Below are positions 1 through 8,708 of a stretch of 64,000 nucleotides of DNA, piece by piece (the first letter of the stretch is position 1; each line of letters starts with the position of its first letter). This DNA is from Clostridiales bacterium UBA1206 (GTDB lineage Bacteria > Bacillota > Clostridia > Oscillospirales > CAG-382), in assembly GCA_002310055.1 (NCBI GenBank), contig DBXS01000026.1, positions 94,357 through 158,356 on the forward strand, in the 5' to 3' direction. A program made the position numbers and the translations under genes. Under the pieces are notes generated by a model. That model saw nothing but the letters and a program-made list of their open reading frames with translations. It was not told the origin of the DNA and made no database searches.

Positions 1-227
1 CGCAGGATACTGCCGATGAAGTTATCGCCGCTCAAACCTCCGCCGACATAGCAAACGCAATTGACCGGCTTACCGAAATGCAAAAGACGGCTGTAATTCT
101 TAAGTACTATTACGGCTATTCCAGCGAGGAGATCGCGTCGCTTATCGGTTCCACCTCGGAAGCCGTCCGCACTTTACTTGTGCGCGCGAGATGCAGACTT
201 GCAAAGATATTAAAGGAGAAACTATAA
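1..227 (+). CDS. ECF-type RNA polymerase sigma factor, C-terminal part
   Basis: The open frame that enters from the left edge encodes the last 74 residues of a sigma-70 family protein; its start lies outside the window. The visible part is region 4: a conserved helix (TEMQKTAVILKYYYGYS) followed by a helix-turn-helix (SSEEIASLIGSTSEAVRTLL) that would contact the -35 element. Its TAA stop overlaps the ATG of the next gene by one base, so the two are translationally coupled. In Clostridia, genes of this size next to a DUF4367-like membrane protein are typically ECF-like sigma factors with a membrane partner; that regulatory pairing is inferred from context. Confidence 0.85.
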   Translation, partial: QDTADEVIAAQTSADIANAIDRLTEMQKTAVILKYYYGYSSEEIASLIGSTSEAVRTLLVRARCRLAKILKEKL

Positions 228-880
228 TGACTAAACAAACCGATCCTGTCCTTGCGGAAGCTTGCGGAATATGCGTTCACAATGAACTGATACGGTTTTG
301 CGGCGAAAAACGTTCCATAGGCTCTTTTGCAAGACGAACCATAAAAAAGCGTATAAAAGGGAATATAACAACCGGAATGACTATAAGCAGAAAACGCATT
401 ATAGTAATTGCGGCTGCCGCAGCGCTGATATTCGCTCTTTCCGCCTGCGCGCTCGTTCCGGCCGTACGCAATGCGGTTAAAGAGATTTTCACCTATGTTT
501 TCAGCGGCGGCGTGCTCGCGGAAACCGAAGAAGGTCTTACGACTGTCGAACGCATTATGATCCCTTCTTCCGTACCCGAAAACTTTGAGCGCACGCTGAC
601 ATTCAGCAAAGGGATGACGCACGCTGAATATACCGACGGTTCACGCAGATTCAATTTCAGTCAGCTTGCCGCCGATTTCACCGTGCTTTTCCGCAGCGAC
701 GGAACAGAAAGCGTCAGAGTCAGCGTAAACGGACTTACGGCAGAATATTTCATTCTGAGCGAAAAAACGTCCGCGCTTATGTGGACCGACGGAGAATACC
801 AGTATTTGCTTTCCGGCGAGTTCGAATCATTGGAAGAACTCACGGCTATAGCGGAAAGTGTGGCTGCATATGAAGAATAA
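227..880 (+). CDS. Membrane-anchored DUF4367-like protein, putative anti-sigma partner
   Basis: This 217-residue protein starts at ATG 227, chosen over the in-frame ATG at 191 because it follows AAAGGAG and overlaps the sigma factor stop. A basic cytoplasmic N-terminus of about 55 residues is followed by one membrane helix (about 58-78) and an extracytoplasmic domain. The C-terminal pattern (YFILSE, MWTDGEYQYLLSG, ESLEELTAIAESV) resembles DUF4367. The HxxxCxxC zinc anti-sigma motif is absent. The topology and the coupling to an ECF sigma gene suggest it controls that sigma factor or senses the envelope; this is inference. A following lipoprotein gene overlaps its 3' end. Confidence 0.75.
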   Translation: MTKQTDPVLAEACGICVHNELIRFCGEKRSIGSFARRTIKKRIKGNITTGMTISRKRIIVIAAAAALIFALSACALVPAVRNAVKEIFTYVFSGGVLAETEEGLTTVERIMIPSSVPENFERTLTFSKGMTHAEYTDGSRRFNFSQLAADFTVLFRSDGTESVRVSVNGLTAEYFILSEKTSALMWTDGEYQYLLSGEFESLEELTAIAESVAAYEE

Positions 881-1907
881 AGTTTTTATACTGTTATTGC
901 TGGCCGTTTTGTTGCTGGTATCGTGCACAAACGACCGCGAGATGGCAGAAGCGCAGTTAAAGACCGCCTTCGAGGAAAACGCGGTAAACATCGCCGGCTT
1001 TTCCACTATAAAGAACTCTGTTTCCAATTCCTTGCATTATGTGTATTATTTCGAAGATTCTTGTGTAAAAGCGTACGATAAGACCGAAAAGGCCTCGTTC
1101 TCCTTATGCCGCGATAAGAATTGTACTCACGAAAACTGCGTTTACGGCGAAAAATGCGTCATCGTCGCTTTTGGCGGAAACGTTTTGTTTTCGGTTTTGC
1201 AGCAAGGCGCAGTATATGAAATATACGCCGCCGGTGAAGACGGCAGCGGATCCGTAAAAATATATGAAACCGAAGCGGATATCAGAAAACCGGTATGCAG
1301 AAACGACGTATTGTATTTCTATTCTCAGACAGAAAACGGCGCCGAGATCGTTTCGATCGACAGTACGGGGAAATTCAGCGTTTGCGTTTCTGCGGAAAAC
1401 AGACCGCTCGAATTCTGCATAACCGACAAAGGACTGTGCTATACCGACAGATTCGGAGACCTGTATTTAAACGACGCTTTGATAGTTTCAGCCGAAACAG
1501 ATTACGTCCAGTTTTTCAACGGTTCGATCTACTATTCAAACAGCGGCGGCATTTATCGATACGACGCATCAAAAGAGGAATCGGTAATAGTTTGCGATGG
1601 TATGCTTTCGGACTGGGTGATCACAGCAGGCGGTATACTGTATTCCGCGCAAACAGACGGCCGTATGTGCATCGCGCTTTACGATCCTGTCGCCAAATCC
1701 GGTCGTACCGTTTGCGATGTTGACGCAGATTATGAATTCTGGCTGTTTGACGGTACAAATATATATACTATGGCGGAAACAGCCGAAGACAAGCAAAAAG
1801 CGCTCGACGAATGCCGCATAATAGTCGTCAGACCGGACGGCTCGGTAACGCCCGTGTACGAAAAGCAAAGAAGTCTGCTGATAATCGAAAACGCTATAGG
1901 AGGATGA
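870..1907 (+). CDS. Lipoprotein, propeller-like, unknown function
   Basis: The start is ATG 870, inside the end of the preceding gene, giving 345 residues. The N-terminus is a lipoprotein signal peptide with lipobox LVSC (Cys19). The mature part has repeated short beta-strand stretches ending in aromatic or Tyr-Asp pairs (VYYFEDS, YSNSGGIYRYDA, LYSAQTDG), as in DUF5050-like propellers, and a cysteine cluster CRDKNCTHENC near residue 85 that recurs in Clostridial surface lipoproteins. It is the third gene of the sigma factor operon, so it may be its output or an envelope sensor. No enzymatic motif is seen. Confidence 0.7.
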   Translation: MKNKVFILLLLAVLLLVSCTNDREMAEAQLKTAFEENAVNIAGFSTIKNSVSNSLHYVYYFEDSCVKAYDKTEKASFSLCRDKNCTHENCVYGEKCVIVAFGGNVLFSVLQQGAVYEIYAAGEDGSGSVKIYETEADIRKPVCRNDVLYFYSQTENGAEIVSIDSTGKFSVCVSAENRPLEFCITDKGLCYTDRFGDLYLNDALIVSAETDYVQFFNGSIYYSNSGGIYRYDASKEESVIVCDGMLSDWVITAGGILYSAQTDGRMCIALYDPVAKSGRTVCDVDADYEFWLFDGTNIYTMAETAEDKQKALDECRIIVVRPDGSVTPVYEKQRSLLIIENAIGG

Positions 1908-1944
1908 AAAAACCCCGTCGCTTGTTTTTTTGCAAGCGACGGGG
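1907..1944 (-). terminator. Rho-independent terminator of the symporter gene
   Basis: A perfect 12-bp stem (CCCCGTCGCTTG at 1913-1924 with CAAGCGACGGGG at 1933-1944) is followed on the minus strand by six T residues. It lies between the converging lipoprotein and symporter genes and may also stop plus-strand transcription. Confidence 0.85.
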
Positions 1945-1965
1945 AAATCGTTTATAAAAGTCAGC

Positions 1966-3534
1966 TCAATCTATAAGCGAGGTCTTCTGCGATACTTCGA
2001 CTTTCTTATCGTAGCAGGCGAACATACCGTCCACCGCGATCTTATCGCTCTTTGGCGTGAACAGGCTCACAACGGGAACTATGATAAGTCCCGCTATCAT
2101 TGCGAATGCGCCGCAGTTGATCGGCGACTGCAGCACGGCGGGGAACGCAGAGCGAAACAGCATATTCGCTATCATTACGCCCGAACCGAACACAAAGCAG
2201 ACCCAGCACGCGGCTTTGGTGACTCGTTTGCTGTAAAGCCCGTATAGGAACGGCGCAAGGAAAGCTCCGGCGAGCGCGCCCCACGAAACGCCCATAAGCT
2301 GAGCGATATATTTGACGGCTTCGTTCGTGCTTTTGACCTGATATACGGCAATGAGCGCCGATATCGCTATGAACACGACTATGAATATCCTTATTATCAG
2401 CACCTGCTTTTTCTCGTCCATCTTCTTAATGAACGTGCCCTTGAGGAAGTCGATCGTAAGGGTTGAAGAAGAGGCGATGACGAGCGAAGAAAGCGTTGAC
2501 ATCGACGCCGAAAGCACGAGTATCATCACTATAGCGATAAGCAGGTCGGGCAGGGAAGAAAGCATACCCGGAATGACCGAGTCAAACCCTTCGGCGGGTA
2601 CGAGTGCACCGGTCGCATCGGTCGCGGTGGCAATATTTGCAAGTCTGCCGAAACCGCCGAGGAAATAGCATCCTCCCGCGACGACCACGGCAAAGATCGT
2701 GGAAATGACCGTGCCTTTTTTAATTGATTCTTCGCTTTTGATGGCGTAGAATTTCTGCACCATCTGCGGAAGTCCCCAGGTGCCGAGCGAGGTGAGAATC
2801 ACGACTCCGAACAGGTTGAGCGGATCCGGCCCGAAGAACGAGGCAAACGCGCCGGGCATATCGTTCGCCGCAGTATCGCTGACGTTAGCCATTTCTTTAA
2901 GCGACGCCATGAATCCGCCGTGCGTGCCAAGCACCGCCGCTATTACGGCGACGATACCTATAAGCATTATCATACCCTGAATAAAGTCGTTTATCGCCGT
3001 AGCCATATATCCGCCGGCTATAACGTAAATGCCCGTGAGCACCGACATAACGACTATGCACCAGACGTAATCTATGCCGAAAGCCATTTCGAAAAGGCGT
3101 GAAAGTCCGTTATAAAGCGAAGCAGTATAAGGGATAAGGAACACAAAAGTGATCACAGAGGCGCCCAGCTTGAGCCCTTTTGAATCGAACCGCTTGCCGA
3201 AAAAGTCCGGCATAGTGGAAGAATTGAGGTACTGCGTCATAATGCGCGTGCGTCTGCCGAGTATGACCCACGCGAGCAGCGAACCTACGAGCGCGTTGCC
3301 GAGCCCGATCCACGTCGCGGCTATACCGTATTTCCAGCCGAACTGTCCGGCGTAGCCGATAAATATGACGGCGGAAAAATACGACGTTCCGTAAGCGAAA
3401 GCAGTGAGCCACGGGCCCACGCTGCGCCCGCCCAGAACGAATCCGTTCACGTCGGTGGCGTGGCGGCGGCAGTACAGCCCAACGCCTACCATGACCGCAA
3501 AGAACAGCACGGTCAGCAAGATCTTGATTACCAT
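1966..3534 (-). CDS. Sodium:solute symporter (SSS family)
   Basis: The 522-residue protein has about 13 hydrophobic helices and SSS-family signatures: GGRSVGPW after the first helix, TSYFSAVIFIGYAG in the second transmembrane region, where the family builds part of its sodium site, and GGYMATAINDFIQG in the middle. It should import an organic solute with Na+ across the cytoplasmic membrane. Which solute (proline, pantothenate, sialic acid or sugar types all belong here) cannot be told from sequence alone. It is monocistronic, with its own consensus promoter and terminator. The start follows a GAGGTG ribosome site. Confidence 0.88.
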   Translation of the reverse strand: MVIKILLTVLFFAVMVGVGLYCRRHATDVNGFVLGGRSVGPWLTAFAYGTSYFSAVIFIGYAGQFGWKYGIAATWIGLGNALVGSLLAWVILGRRTRIMTQYLNSSTMPDFFGKRFDSKGLKLGASVITFVFLIPYTASLYNGLSRLFEMAFGIDYVWCIVVMSVLTGIYVIAGGYMATAINDFIQGMIMLIGIVAVIAAVLGTHGGFMASLKEMANVSDTAANDMPGAFASFFGPDPLNLFGVVILTSLGTWGLPQMVQKFYAIKSEESIKKGTVISTIFAVVVAGGCYFLGGFGRLANIATATDATGALVPAEGFDSVIPGMLSSLPDLLIAIVMILVLSASMSTLSSLVIASSSTLTIDFLKGTFIKKMDEKKQVLIIRIFIVVFIAISALIAVYQVKSTNEAVKYIAQLMGVSWGALAGAFLAPFLYGLYSKRVTKAACWVCFVFGSGVMIANMLFRSAFPAVLQSPINCGAFAMIAGLIIVPVVSLFTPKSDKIAVDGMFACYDKKVEVSQKTSLID

Positions 3535-3576
3535 TTTATCACCTCGTACAGAGTATGCGCGTGTATATTTTCATAT

Positions 3577-3605
3577 ATTATAGCGTATAATTATCGATCT
3601 TTCAA
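3577..3605 (-). promoter_or_regulatory. Sigma-A promoter of the symporter gene
   Basis: On the minus strand TTGAAA (3600-3605) and TATAAT (3577-3582) are separated by 17 bp, about 45 bp upstream of the symporter start. Confidence 0.75.
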
Positions 3606-3658
3606 TATTTTTCGGCACAAAAAATACAAAAATATACCCGTTTTTTTGTATATAACAC

Positions 3659-3688
3659 AAAAAAGCGGCGGAACATACGCTCCGCCGC
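3659..3688 (-). terminator. Terminator of the 5'-nucleotidase-like gene
   Basis: An 8-bp stem GCGGCGGA/TCCGCCGC (3665-3672 with 3681-3688) is followed on the minus strand by six T residues, directly downstream of the phosphatase gene. Confidence 0.85.
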
Positions 3689-3704
3689 CCTTGTTTTGCC
3701 TTAT

Positions 3705-5174
3705 TCATTCGAGTATCGTTATCCTGCCGTCGATCTTCGCGTCGAGGTTGTCGTTGGTGGAAAAATACTCTTCTATAATATTGGTCTCGGAAGTAGCCAC
3801 GGTCTTGGGTTTCATATTCTTCTGGACCTCTTTGAGCGGGATCCCGAAGAACTGGTCGAAATTCTTGAAGTGATAGTGCTGCAGGCCGATCTTGATTATC
3901 ATATCTTCGGTGACGGGCTCGCCGTTGAACGTGAGCGATTCGATGGTGTGCGTCGATTTGCGGTAGGTTATGCGCAGCGCTTTGGATATCTGATAAAACT
4001 CCGTCTCTCCCACCCAGGCGTCATCGCGCATAAGGAACTGCATCATCTGCCTCAGCTGCGCGCCGGTGACCGCCACCATATGGATCTGGCCGTCGAACGG
4101 CGTGTTTTCGAGCATATCGGCGTATTCAACTATCGGCCCCATTTCCTGCTTGCGAATACTGCCGGAGCCGAAGAACATAACGTCGAAACTGGCTTCCCAC
4201 GCCATAAGGTCGGCGTACAGGTCACCCATCTCGGTCTCCTGTTCGCGGCAGGGATGTGTGAGTTTGCGCGCAAAGCGCGTGACCACGCGTTTATATTTGC
4301 TGTCGGTTTCGGTGCGGTAGCTGTCTATAAGATCTTCCATCACCGGATCTTTGGGAGCCGTATCTTCGTTAATGGGGACGCATTTCCATTTGAACGCCTT
4401 GATCTCTTTATCCTGTGTGTCGTATTCAAGGTCTATGCGGCCGACCTGCGTCGTACCGGAACCCGCCTGTACGATGGGGATACCGTTCACCACGGTCGGC
4501 TTTTCAAGCAGCGTGTGCGAATGCCCGCCTATGATCATATCCACGCCCCATTCAGGATCGAGTTTTTCGGCGAGCTTGATATCGTTGTCGTAGCCTATGT
4601 GCGTGAGCAGCACGGTCATATCGGTGTTCACGGTGCGGTAGTTGTCGCATATAATGCCAACTTCCTTAGCCGCGGATTCGAGATCTATGAAAGAGCCGAT
4701 TATTTTTTCGCTTCTGGTGGAAGCCAGCACTTCGTCGGTGAGTATGCCTATGAACAGTATGCGCATACCGCTGCGCTCGATATTTATGTACGGCGTGAAC
4801 ACGCGCGCATTGTTCATAGTTACGAACAGGTTCGCGTTGACGATGGGGAATTTGGCGCATTTTTCAAGGAACAGCAGATGTGCAAAGCCGTAATCCACCT
4901 CGTGGTTGCCGACCGTCGTGACGTCGGGCCCGAGGTTGTTCATAAGGTCGATGGTGGAAAGCCCCTGGTATTCGGAATCGATTATGGAGCCGCGGAACAT
5001 ATCGCCCGCTATGGCGTAGATCACGTTCTGCCTTTCTTCGCGGACTTTGTTGACGTAGCCCGAAAGACGGCACAGACCGCCGGTCTCCTTGCCGTTTTCT
5101 TCTTTGGGAAGAAAATCGCCGTGCAGGTCGTTGGAATGCAGGATAGTCAGTTTCTTTATGCTGTCTTCAGTCAT
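3705..5174 (-). CDS. Metallophosphatase / 5'-nucleotidase (UshA-like), cytoplasmic
   Basis: The 489-residue protein has the two-domain layout of 5'-nucleotidases. The N-terminal calcineurin-like metallophosphatase domain shows the metal motifs in order: NDLHG (Asp16, His18), AGDMFRG, GNHEVDYG, THIGYDND and GGHSH. The C-terminal half resembles the 5'-nucleotidase substrate domain. It would hydrolyse nucleotide or related phosphoesters using two divalent metals. Unlike UshA it has no signal peptide, so it likely acts in the cytosol. It is a single gene with a perfect-consensus promoter and a terminator. Confidence 0.88.
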   Translation of the reverse strand: MTEDSIKKLTILHSNDLHGDFLPKEENGKETGGLCRLSGYVNKVREERQNVIYAIAGDMFRGSIIDSEYQGLSTIDLMNNLGPDVTTVGNHEVDYGFAHLLFLEKCAKFPIVNANLFVTMNNARVFTPYINIERSGMRILFIGILTDEVLASTRSEKIIGSFIDLESAAKEVGIICDNYRTVNTDMTVLLTHIGYDNDIKLAEKLDPEWGVDMIIGGHSHTLLEKPTVVNGIPIVQAGSGTTQVGRIDLEYDTQDKEIKAFKWKCVPINEDTAPKDPVMEDLIDSYRTETDSKYKRVVTRFARKLTHPCREQETEMGDLYADLMAWEASFDVMFFGSGSIRKQEMGPIVEYADMLENTPFDGQIHMVAVTGAQLRQMMQFLMRDDAWVGETEFYQISKALRITYRKSTHTIESLTFNGEPVTEDMIIKIGLQHYHFKNFDQFFGIPLKEVQKNMKPKTVATSETNIIEEYFSTNDNLDAKIDGRITILE

Positions 5175-5203
5175 TTGATTTTTCCCCTTTGCGTTTTTCT
5201 TTG

Positions 5204-5232
5204 ATTATACAGGATACGCGCTTTTTTGTCAA
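5204..5232 (-). promoter_or_regulatory. Perfect-consensus sigma-A promoter of the 5'-nucleotidase-like gene
   Basis: The minus strand reads TTGACA (5227-5232), 17 bp, TATAAT (5204-5209), with the start codon about 30 bp downstream. Confidence 0.88.
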
Positions 5233-5248
5233 TACCGAACGCGGGGCG

Positions 5249-5286
5249 AAAAAAGCCGAAAAGCAACGCGCTTTTCGGCTTTTTTA
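5249..5286 (-). terminator. Terminator of fucO
   Basis: An 11-bp stem AGCCGAAAAGC/GCTTTTCGGCT (5254-5264 with 5270-5280) is flanked by A and T runs on both sides, so it can work in both directions. It sits just after the fucO stop. Confidence 0.85.
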
Positions 5287-5298
5287 TTTGTTTTATTA

Positions 5299-6447
5299 TC
5301 AGAGCTGGCTTCTGTAAAGCTCGACTATCTCTTCTACGCTCGTCTCTCTGGGGTTGCCGGGGCGGCAGGCGTCGGCATACGCGGATTCGGCGAGGAAACG
5401 GATATCTTCTTCCTTGAGTATGCCTCTGAGATTCTCGGGGATCCCCACGTCTTTGGAAAGCTTGCGGACCTCGGCGATCGTCGCTTCGGCGGCCTCTTTG
5501 TCTGTCATCGAATCTATGCCTTTGACCTCCATCGCTTTGCCTATCGCGCGGTAGCGTTCGCCGCATACCGGCTTGTTGTAATCAAGTCCTACGGGGAGCA
5601 GGATAGCGCAGGCGACGCCGTGAGGCGTGTCGTAAAGCGCGGAAAGACCGTGCGCCATACTGTGGACTATACCGAGACCCACGTTCGAAAATCCCATACC
5701 GGCAATATACTGGCCGAGCGCCATCCCTTCGCGCCCTTCGGGGGTGTTCTGCACGGCGCCGCGAAGGTTCTTTGCGATAAGATGAATGGCTTCCAGATGG
5801 AACATATCGCTTATGGTGCAATGAGCTTTGGTGATATATCCTTCTATGGCGTGCGTCAGCGCGTCCATACCGGTCGCAGCCGTAAGGCTCTTGGGCATGG
5901 TAGACATCATATCGGGATCGACGACTGCGATATCGGGGATATCGTTGGTATCTACGCAAACGAATTTGCGTTTCTTTTCAACGTCGGTGATGACGTAATT
6001 GATGGTGACTTCCGCGGCGGTGCCGGCGGTCGTGGGAACGGCTATGGTGAATACCGCGTGCTTTTTGGTGGGCGCGACGCCTTCGAGCGAGCGCACGTCG
6101 GCGAATTCAGGGTTGTTGGCTATAATGCCTATGGCTTTTGCGGTGTCCATGCTCGAGCCGCCGCCAAGGGCGATGATGCAGTCGGCGCCGGAGCGTTTGA
6201 AAGCCTCTACGCCGTTCTTGACGTTTTCAATGGTGGGGTTGGGTTTGATATCGCTGAAAACCGTATAAGGGAATCCGGCTTTTTCAAGCAAATCGGTGAC
6301 TTTTGCGGTCACGCCGAATTTTATAAGGTCTGCGTCGGACGTGACGAACGCCTTTTTAAAGCCGCGGGCTTTGAGTTCGGGCACGATGTTTTCTATCGCT
6401 CCGTGTCCGTGGTAAGAGATCGAGTTGAGTACTATGCGGTCTGCCAT
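5299..6447 (-). CDS. fucO: Iron-dependent lactaldehyde reductase / propanediol oxidoreductase
   Basis: The 382-residue protein is near-colinear with E. coli FucO from its first residues (MADRIVLN) through NNPEFADVRSLEG, TTAGTAAEVTINYVITD and YIAGMGFSNVGLG. The iron ligands appear as GMDALTHAIEG and HSMAHGLSALYDTPHG; GGGSSMDTAKA is the NAD-binding loop. It reduces lactaldehyde to 1,2-propanediol with NADH in the cytosol. The start at 6447 follows CGGAGG; an upstream in-frame extension has no homology. No fucose or rhamnose genes lie nearby, so its pathway partner is not visible here. Confidence 0.92.
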   Translation of the reverse strand: MADRIVLNSISYHGHGAIENIVPELKARGFKKAFVTSDADLIKFGVTAKVTDLLEKAGFPYTVFSDIKPNPTIENVKNGVEAFKRSGADCIIALGGGSSMDTAKAIGIIANNPEFADVRSLEGVAPTKKHAVFTIAVPTTAGTAAEVTINYVITDVEKKRKFVCVDTNDIPDIAVVDPDMMSTMPKSLTAATGMDALTHAIEGYITKAHCTISDMFHLEAIHLIAKNLRGAVQNTPEGREGMALGQYIAGMGFSNVGLGIVHSMAHGLSALYDTPHGVACAILLPVGLDYNKPVCGERYRAIGKAMEVKGIDSMTDKEAAEATIAEVRKLSKDVGIPENLRGILKEEDIRFLAESAYADACRPGNPRETSVEEIVELYRSQL

Positions 6448-6483
6448 AAGGATACCTCCGTTATATTTATTTGGACTGTAATT

Positions 6484-6512
6484 ATAATACCTTATCCGCC
6501 GCCGTTTGTAAA
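6484..6512 (-). promoter_or_regulatory. Sigma-A promoter of fucO
   Basis: On the minus strand TTTACA (6507-6512) and TATTAT (6484-6489) are 17 bp apart, some 37 bp upstream of the fucO start. Confidence 0.65.
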
Positions 6513-6656
6513 CAGTATTTTTACGTTTTAACAAAATATTTACGGATACGGACATATAAGAATATTTTCGCTTTATTTTGTATCTTTTTTACGCCCGGAT
6601 TTTAATCCGACGTATACGGGGCAGAATGTAATCGACGAATATCACGGAGGTCCCGT

Positions 6657-7427
6657 ATGTACAACAAAGTGGAAATCTGCGGCATAAACACCTCGCGGCT
6701 CATAACGATATCCGAAACCGAAAAACGCGAACTGCTCGCTAAAGCACGTGCCGGCGATAAGCTCGCCCGCGAAAAGATGATCAACGCAAACCTCAAGCTC
6801 GTGCTTTCGGTCATACAGTCGTTTTCGTCGCGCACCGCCTGTGCAGACGACCTTTTCCAGGTCGGCTGCATCGGACTCATAAAAGCGGTCGATAACTTCG
6901 ATCTCGCACAGGACGTAAGGTTTTCGACCTACGCGGTGCCGATGATAATAGGCGAGATACGCCGCTTTCTGCGGGACGACAACCACATCCGCGTCTCGCG
7001 TTCGGTGCGCGATACCGCGTTCAAGGCGCTCAGGGTCAAGGACGAGCTTTCGGTCGCACTCGCGCGCGATCCCACACCCGAAGAGATCGCCGAAAAACTG
7101 GGCGTTCCGGCAAGGGAAGTGGTCTCGGCGTTAAACGCCATAATGGAACCGGTCTCGCTGTACGAACCGGTATACACCGAAAACGGCGACAGTCTTTACG
7201 TTATGGATCAGATAAGCTACAAGGTCAACACCGACGAAAACTGGATCACCGATATCGCGGTGAGCGAAGCGGTGAAAAAGCTGACCGAACGCGAAAAACG
7301 CATACTCGCGCTGCGCTTTTACGCCGGGAAAACGCAGACCGAAGTTTCAAAAGAAATAGGCATATCCCAGGCGCAGATATCGCGCATAGAAAAGAGCGCG
7401 CTCAACAAAATAAGAGACGAACTGTAA
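6657..7427 (+). CDS. sigG: Sporulation sigma factor sigma-G
   Basis: The 256-residue protein matches SigG over its whole length. It begins YNKVEICGINTS, like the conserved N-terminus of Bacillus SigG, followed by region 2 (DDLFQVGCIGLIKAVDNFD, FSTYAVPMIIGEIRRFLRD), region 3 and a region 4 helix-turn-helix (GKTQTEVSKEIGISQAQISR). SigG directs late forespore gene expression, which shows the host forms endospores. The start follows CGGAGG. No spoIIGA-sigE pair is upstream, although these are usually adjacent in Clostridia. I could not resolve a convincing sigma-F/G promoter upstream. Confidence 0.93.
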   Translation: MYNKVEICGINTSRLITISETEKRELLAKARAGDKLAREKMINANLKLVLSVIQSFSSRTACADDLFQVGCIGLIKAVDNFDLAQDVRFSTYAVPMIIGEIRRFLRDDNHIRVSRSVRDTAFKALRVKDELSVALARDPTPEEIAEKLGVPAREVVSALNAIMEPVSLYEPVYTENGDSLYVMDQISYKVNTDENWITDIAVSEAVKKLTEREKRILALRFYAGKTQTEVSKEIGISQAQISRIEKSALNKIRDEL

Positions 7428-7437
7428 CGCGGCGACG

Positions 7438-7471
7438 AAAAAAGCAGACTGTTCAAAGTCTGCTTTTTTTT
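7438..7471 (+). terminator. Bidirectional terminator between sigG and the histidine kinase
   Basis: The stem AGCAGACT/AGTCTGCT (7443-7450 with 7457-7464) has a T run on the plus side and an A run on the other, so it can end both converging transcripts. The T run overlaps the kinase stop codon. Confidence 0.85.
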
Positions 7472-8708
7472 AGCTGCGCTTGAACGAACATATAAACGTG
7501 TTGCCGTTTTCTTCGTCGCTCACCACTTCGATCTTTCCTCCGTGCAGTTCGGTGATCGAACTCGCTATTGAAAGCCCCAGCCCGAAACTGCCTCCCGCTT
7601 CGGTGCGTGATTCGTCGACGCGGTAGAACCTTTCGAAAATGTGCTTAGCCTGTTCGGGCGTAATGAGCGCGCCGCGGTTATTGACGGCGATTATCGTCTT
7701 TTCGGGGGCGTTATACAAAGCCGCTTTTACGGTCCCGCCGCTTTCGGAATACTTGCACGCGTTGTCGATAAGTATCGAAACGAGCCGCATCATCATGTCT
7801 CTGTTGCCGAAGAACCGTATGTCCTGCTCCACGTTCAGTTCGAACGAAAGCCCTTTTTCAAAGCACACGCTTTCAAACGGGAGCGCGGCGGCGTTCACCG
7901 CGTTGGAAAGGTCGAAATCGGCCTTTTCAATGCTCGCTTTGGTCTCGTCGGTCTTTGCGAGATAAAGGATGCCGGTTATAAGGTCGTTCATCCTCACGGT
8001 CTCGTCCTTGATGTATCCCAGCCATTTCATCTGTCCGTCCACCGTGTCTTCGGGATGCGATAGGACTATATCGGTATTCGCGGAAATCACCGCCACGGGA
8101 GTCTTCAACTCGTGCGACACGTCCGCCACGAGCTGCCTCTGCTGTTCCCATGAACGCTCGACCGGCCGCAGCGCGATACGCGTCACCACGATGGCGATGA
8201 TAAAGAAACACAAAGTGCCGGCTGCGGCGATCGCTATCAGCGTCATACGCATCGAACCGAGCGTCGAATCTTCCCGGCTTTTATCTAAAAAAACAACTTT
8301 GGTATATCCGGGAGAGGAAGTCTTCATATAGCGCAGACCGTAGCCGTCGAGCACGCCGGTCTCTTCCTTCTGGGCGAGCACTTCGTCCATAAGCGCAAAG
8401 ATGTACTGCTTCTGTTCTTCGGTTATCGTGCCGAACCCGTACGGCGTGAGCATATTTCCCACTTCGCGGTATTCAATTATAAAAATGTCGTACCGCGAAT
8501 ACGTGTCCGTGTCGCCGAAATAGCGGTTGAACCTGTCGTCGAATACAATAGAGGGGTTCTGCCTGGAATAGCTGCGCAGCGCTTCTTCGCTTTCGTTTTT
8601 CAAAGTGTGCGCGGTCTGAAAATAGAATACGGCAAGCATGGCGTAGAAGAGGACGCATAAAAGAGCGAGCGTTATGAGCGTTATCTTTATGCGGAGCTTT
8701 TTTATCAT
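7470..8708 (-). CDS. Sensor histidine kinase
   Basis: The 412-residue kinase starts at ATG 8708, overlapping the response regulator stop by 4 bp (ATGA). It has two membrane helices (about 8-30 and 150-175) flanking an extracytoplasmic sensor segment of about 115 residues. The H-box is DVSHELKTPVAVI, followed by the N-box (LIDNACKYS) and a G-box (GSFGLGLSIASSI). It should autophosphorylate on the H-box histidine and pass phosphate to the regulator encoded just upstream. The signal is unknown. The long N-terminal extension seen in the open frame lacks homology and was excluded. Confidence 0.9.
   Translation of the reverse strand: MIKKLRIKITLITLALLCVLFYAMLAVFYFQTAHTLKNESEEALRSYSRQNPSIVFDDRFNRYFGDTDTYSRYDIFIIEYREVGNMLTPYGFGTITEEQKQYIFALMDEVLAQKEETGVLDGYGLRYMKTSSPGYTKVVFLDKSREDSTLGSMRMTLIAIAAAGTLCFFIIAIVVTRIALRPVERSWEQQRQLVADVSHELKTPVAVISANTDIVLSHPEDTVDGQMKWLGYIKDETVRMNDLITGILYLAKTDETKASIEKADFDLSNAVNAAALPFESVCFEKGLSFELNVEQDIRFFGNRDMMMRLVSILIDNACKYSESGGTVKAALYNAPEKTIIAVNNRGALITPEQAKHIFERFYRVDESRTEAGGSFGLGLSIASSITELHGGKIEVVSDEENGNTFICSFKRS

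Noticed and set aside
3696..5204. 502-residue plus-strand open frame opposite the 5'-nucleotidase-like gene
   Set aside because: It is the antisense shadow of a well-supported metallophosphatase gene, rich in His/Arg/Val runs typical of reverse frames in this base composition, with no recognisable motif.
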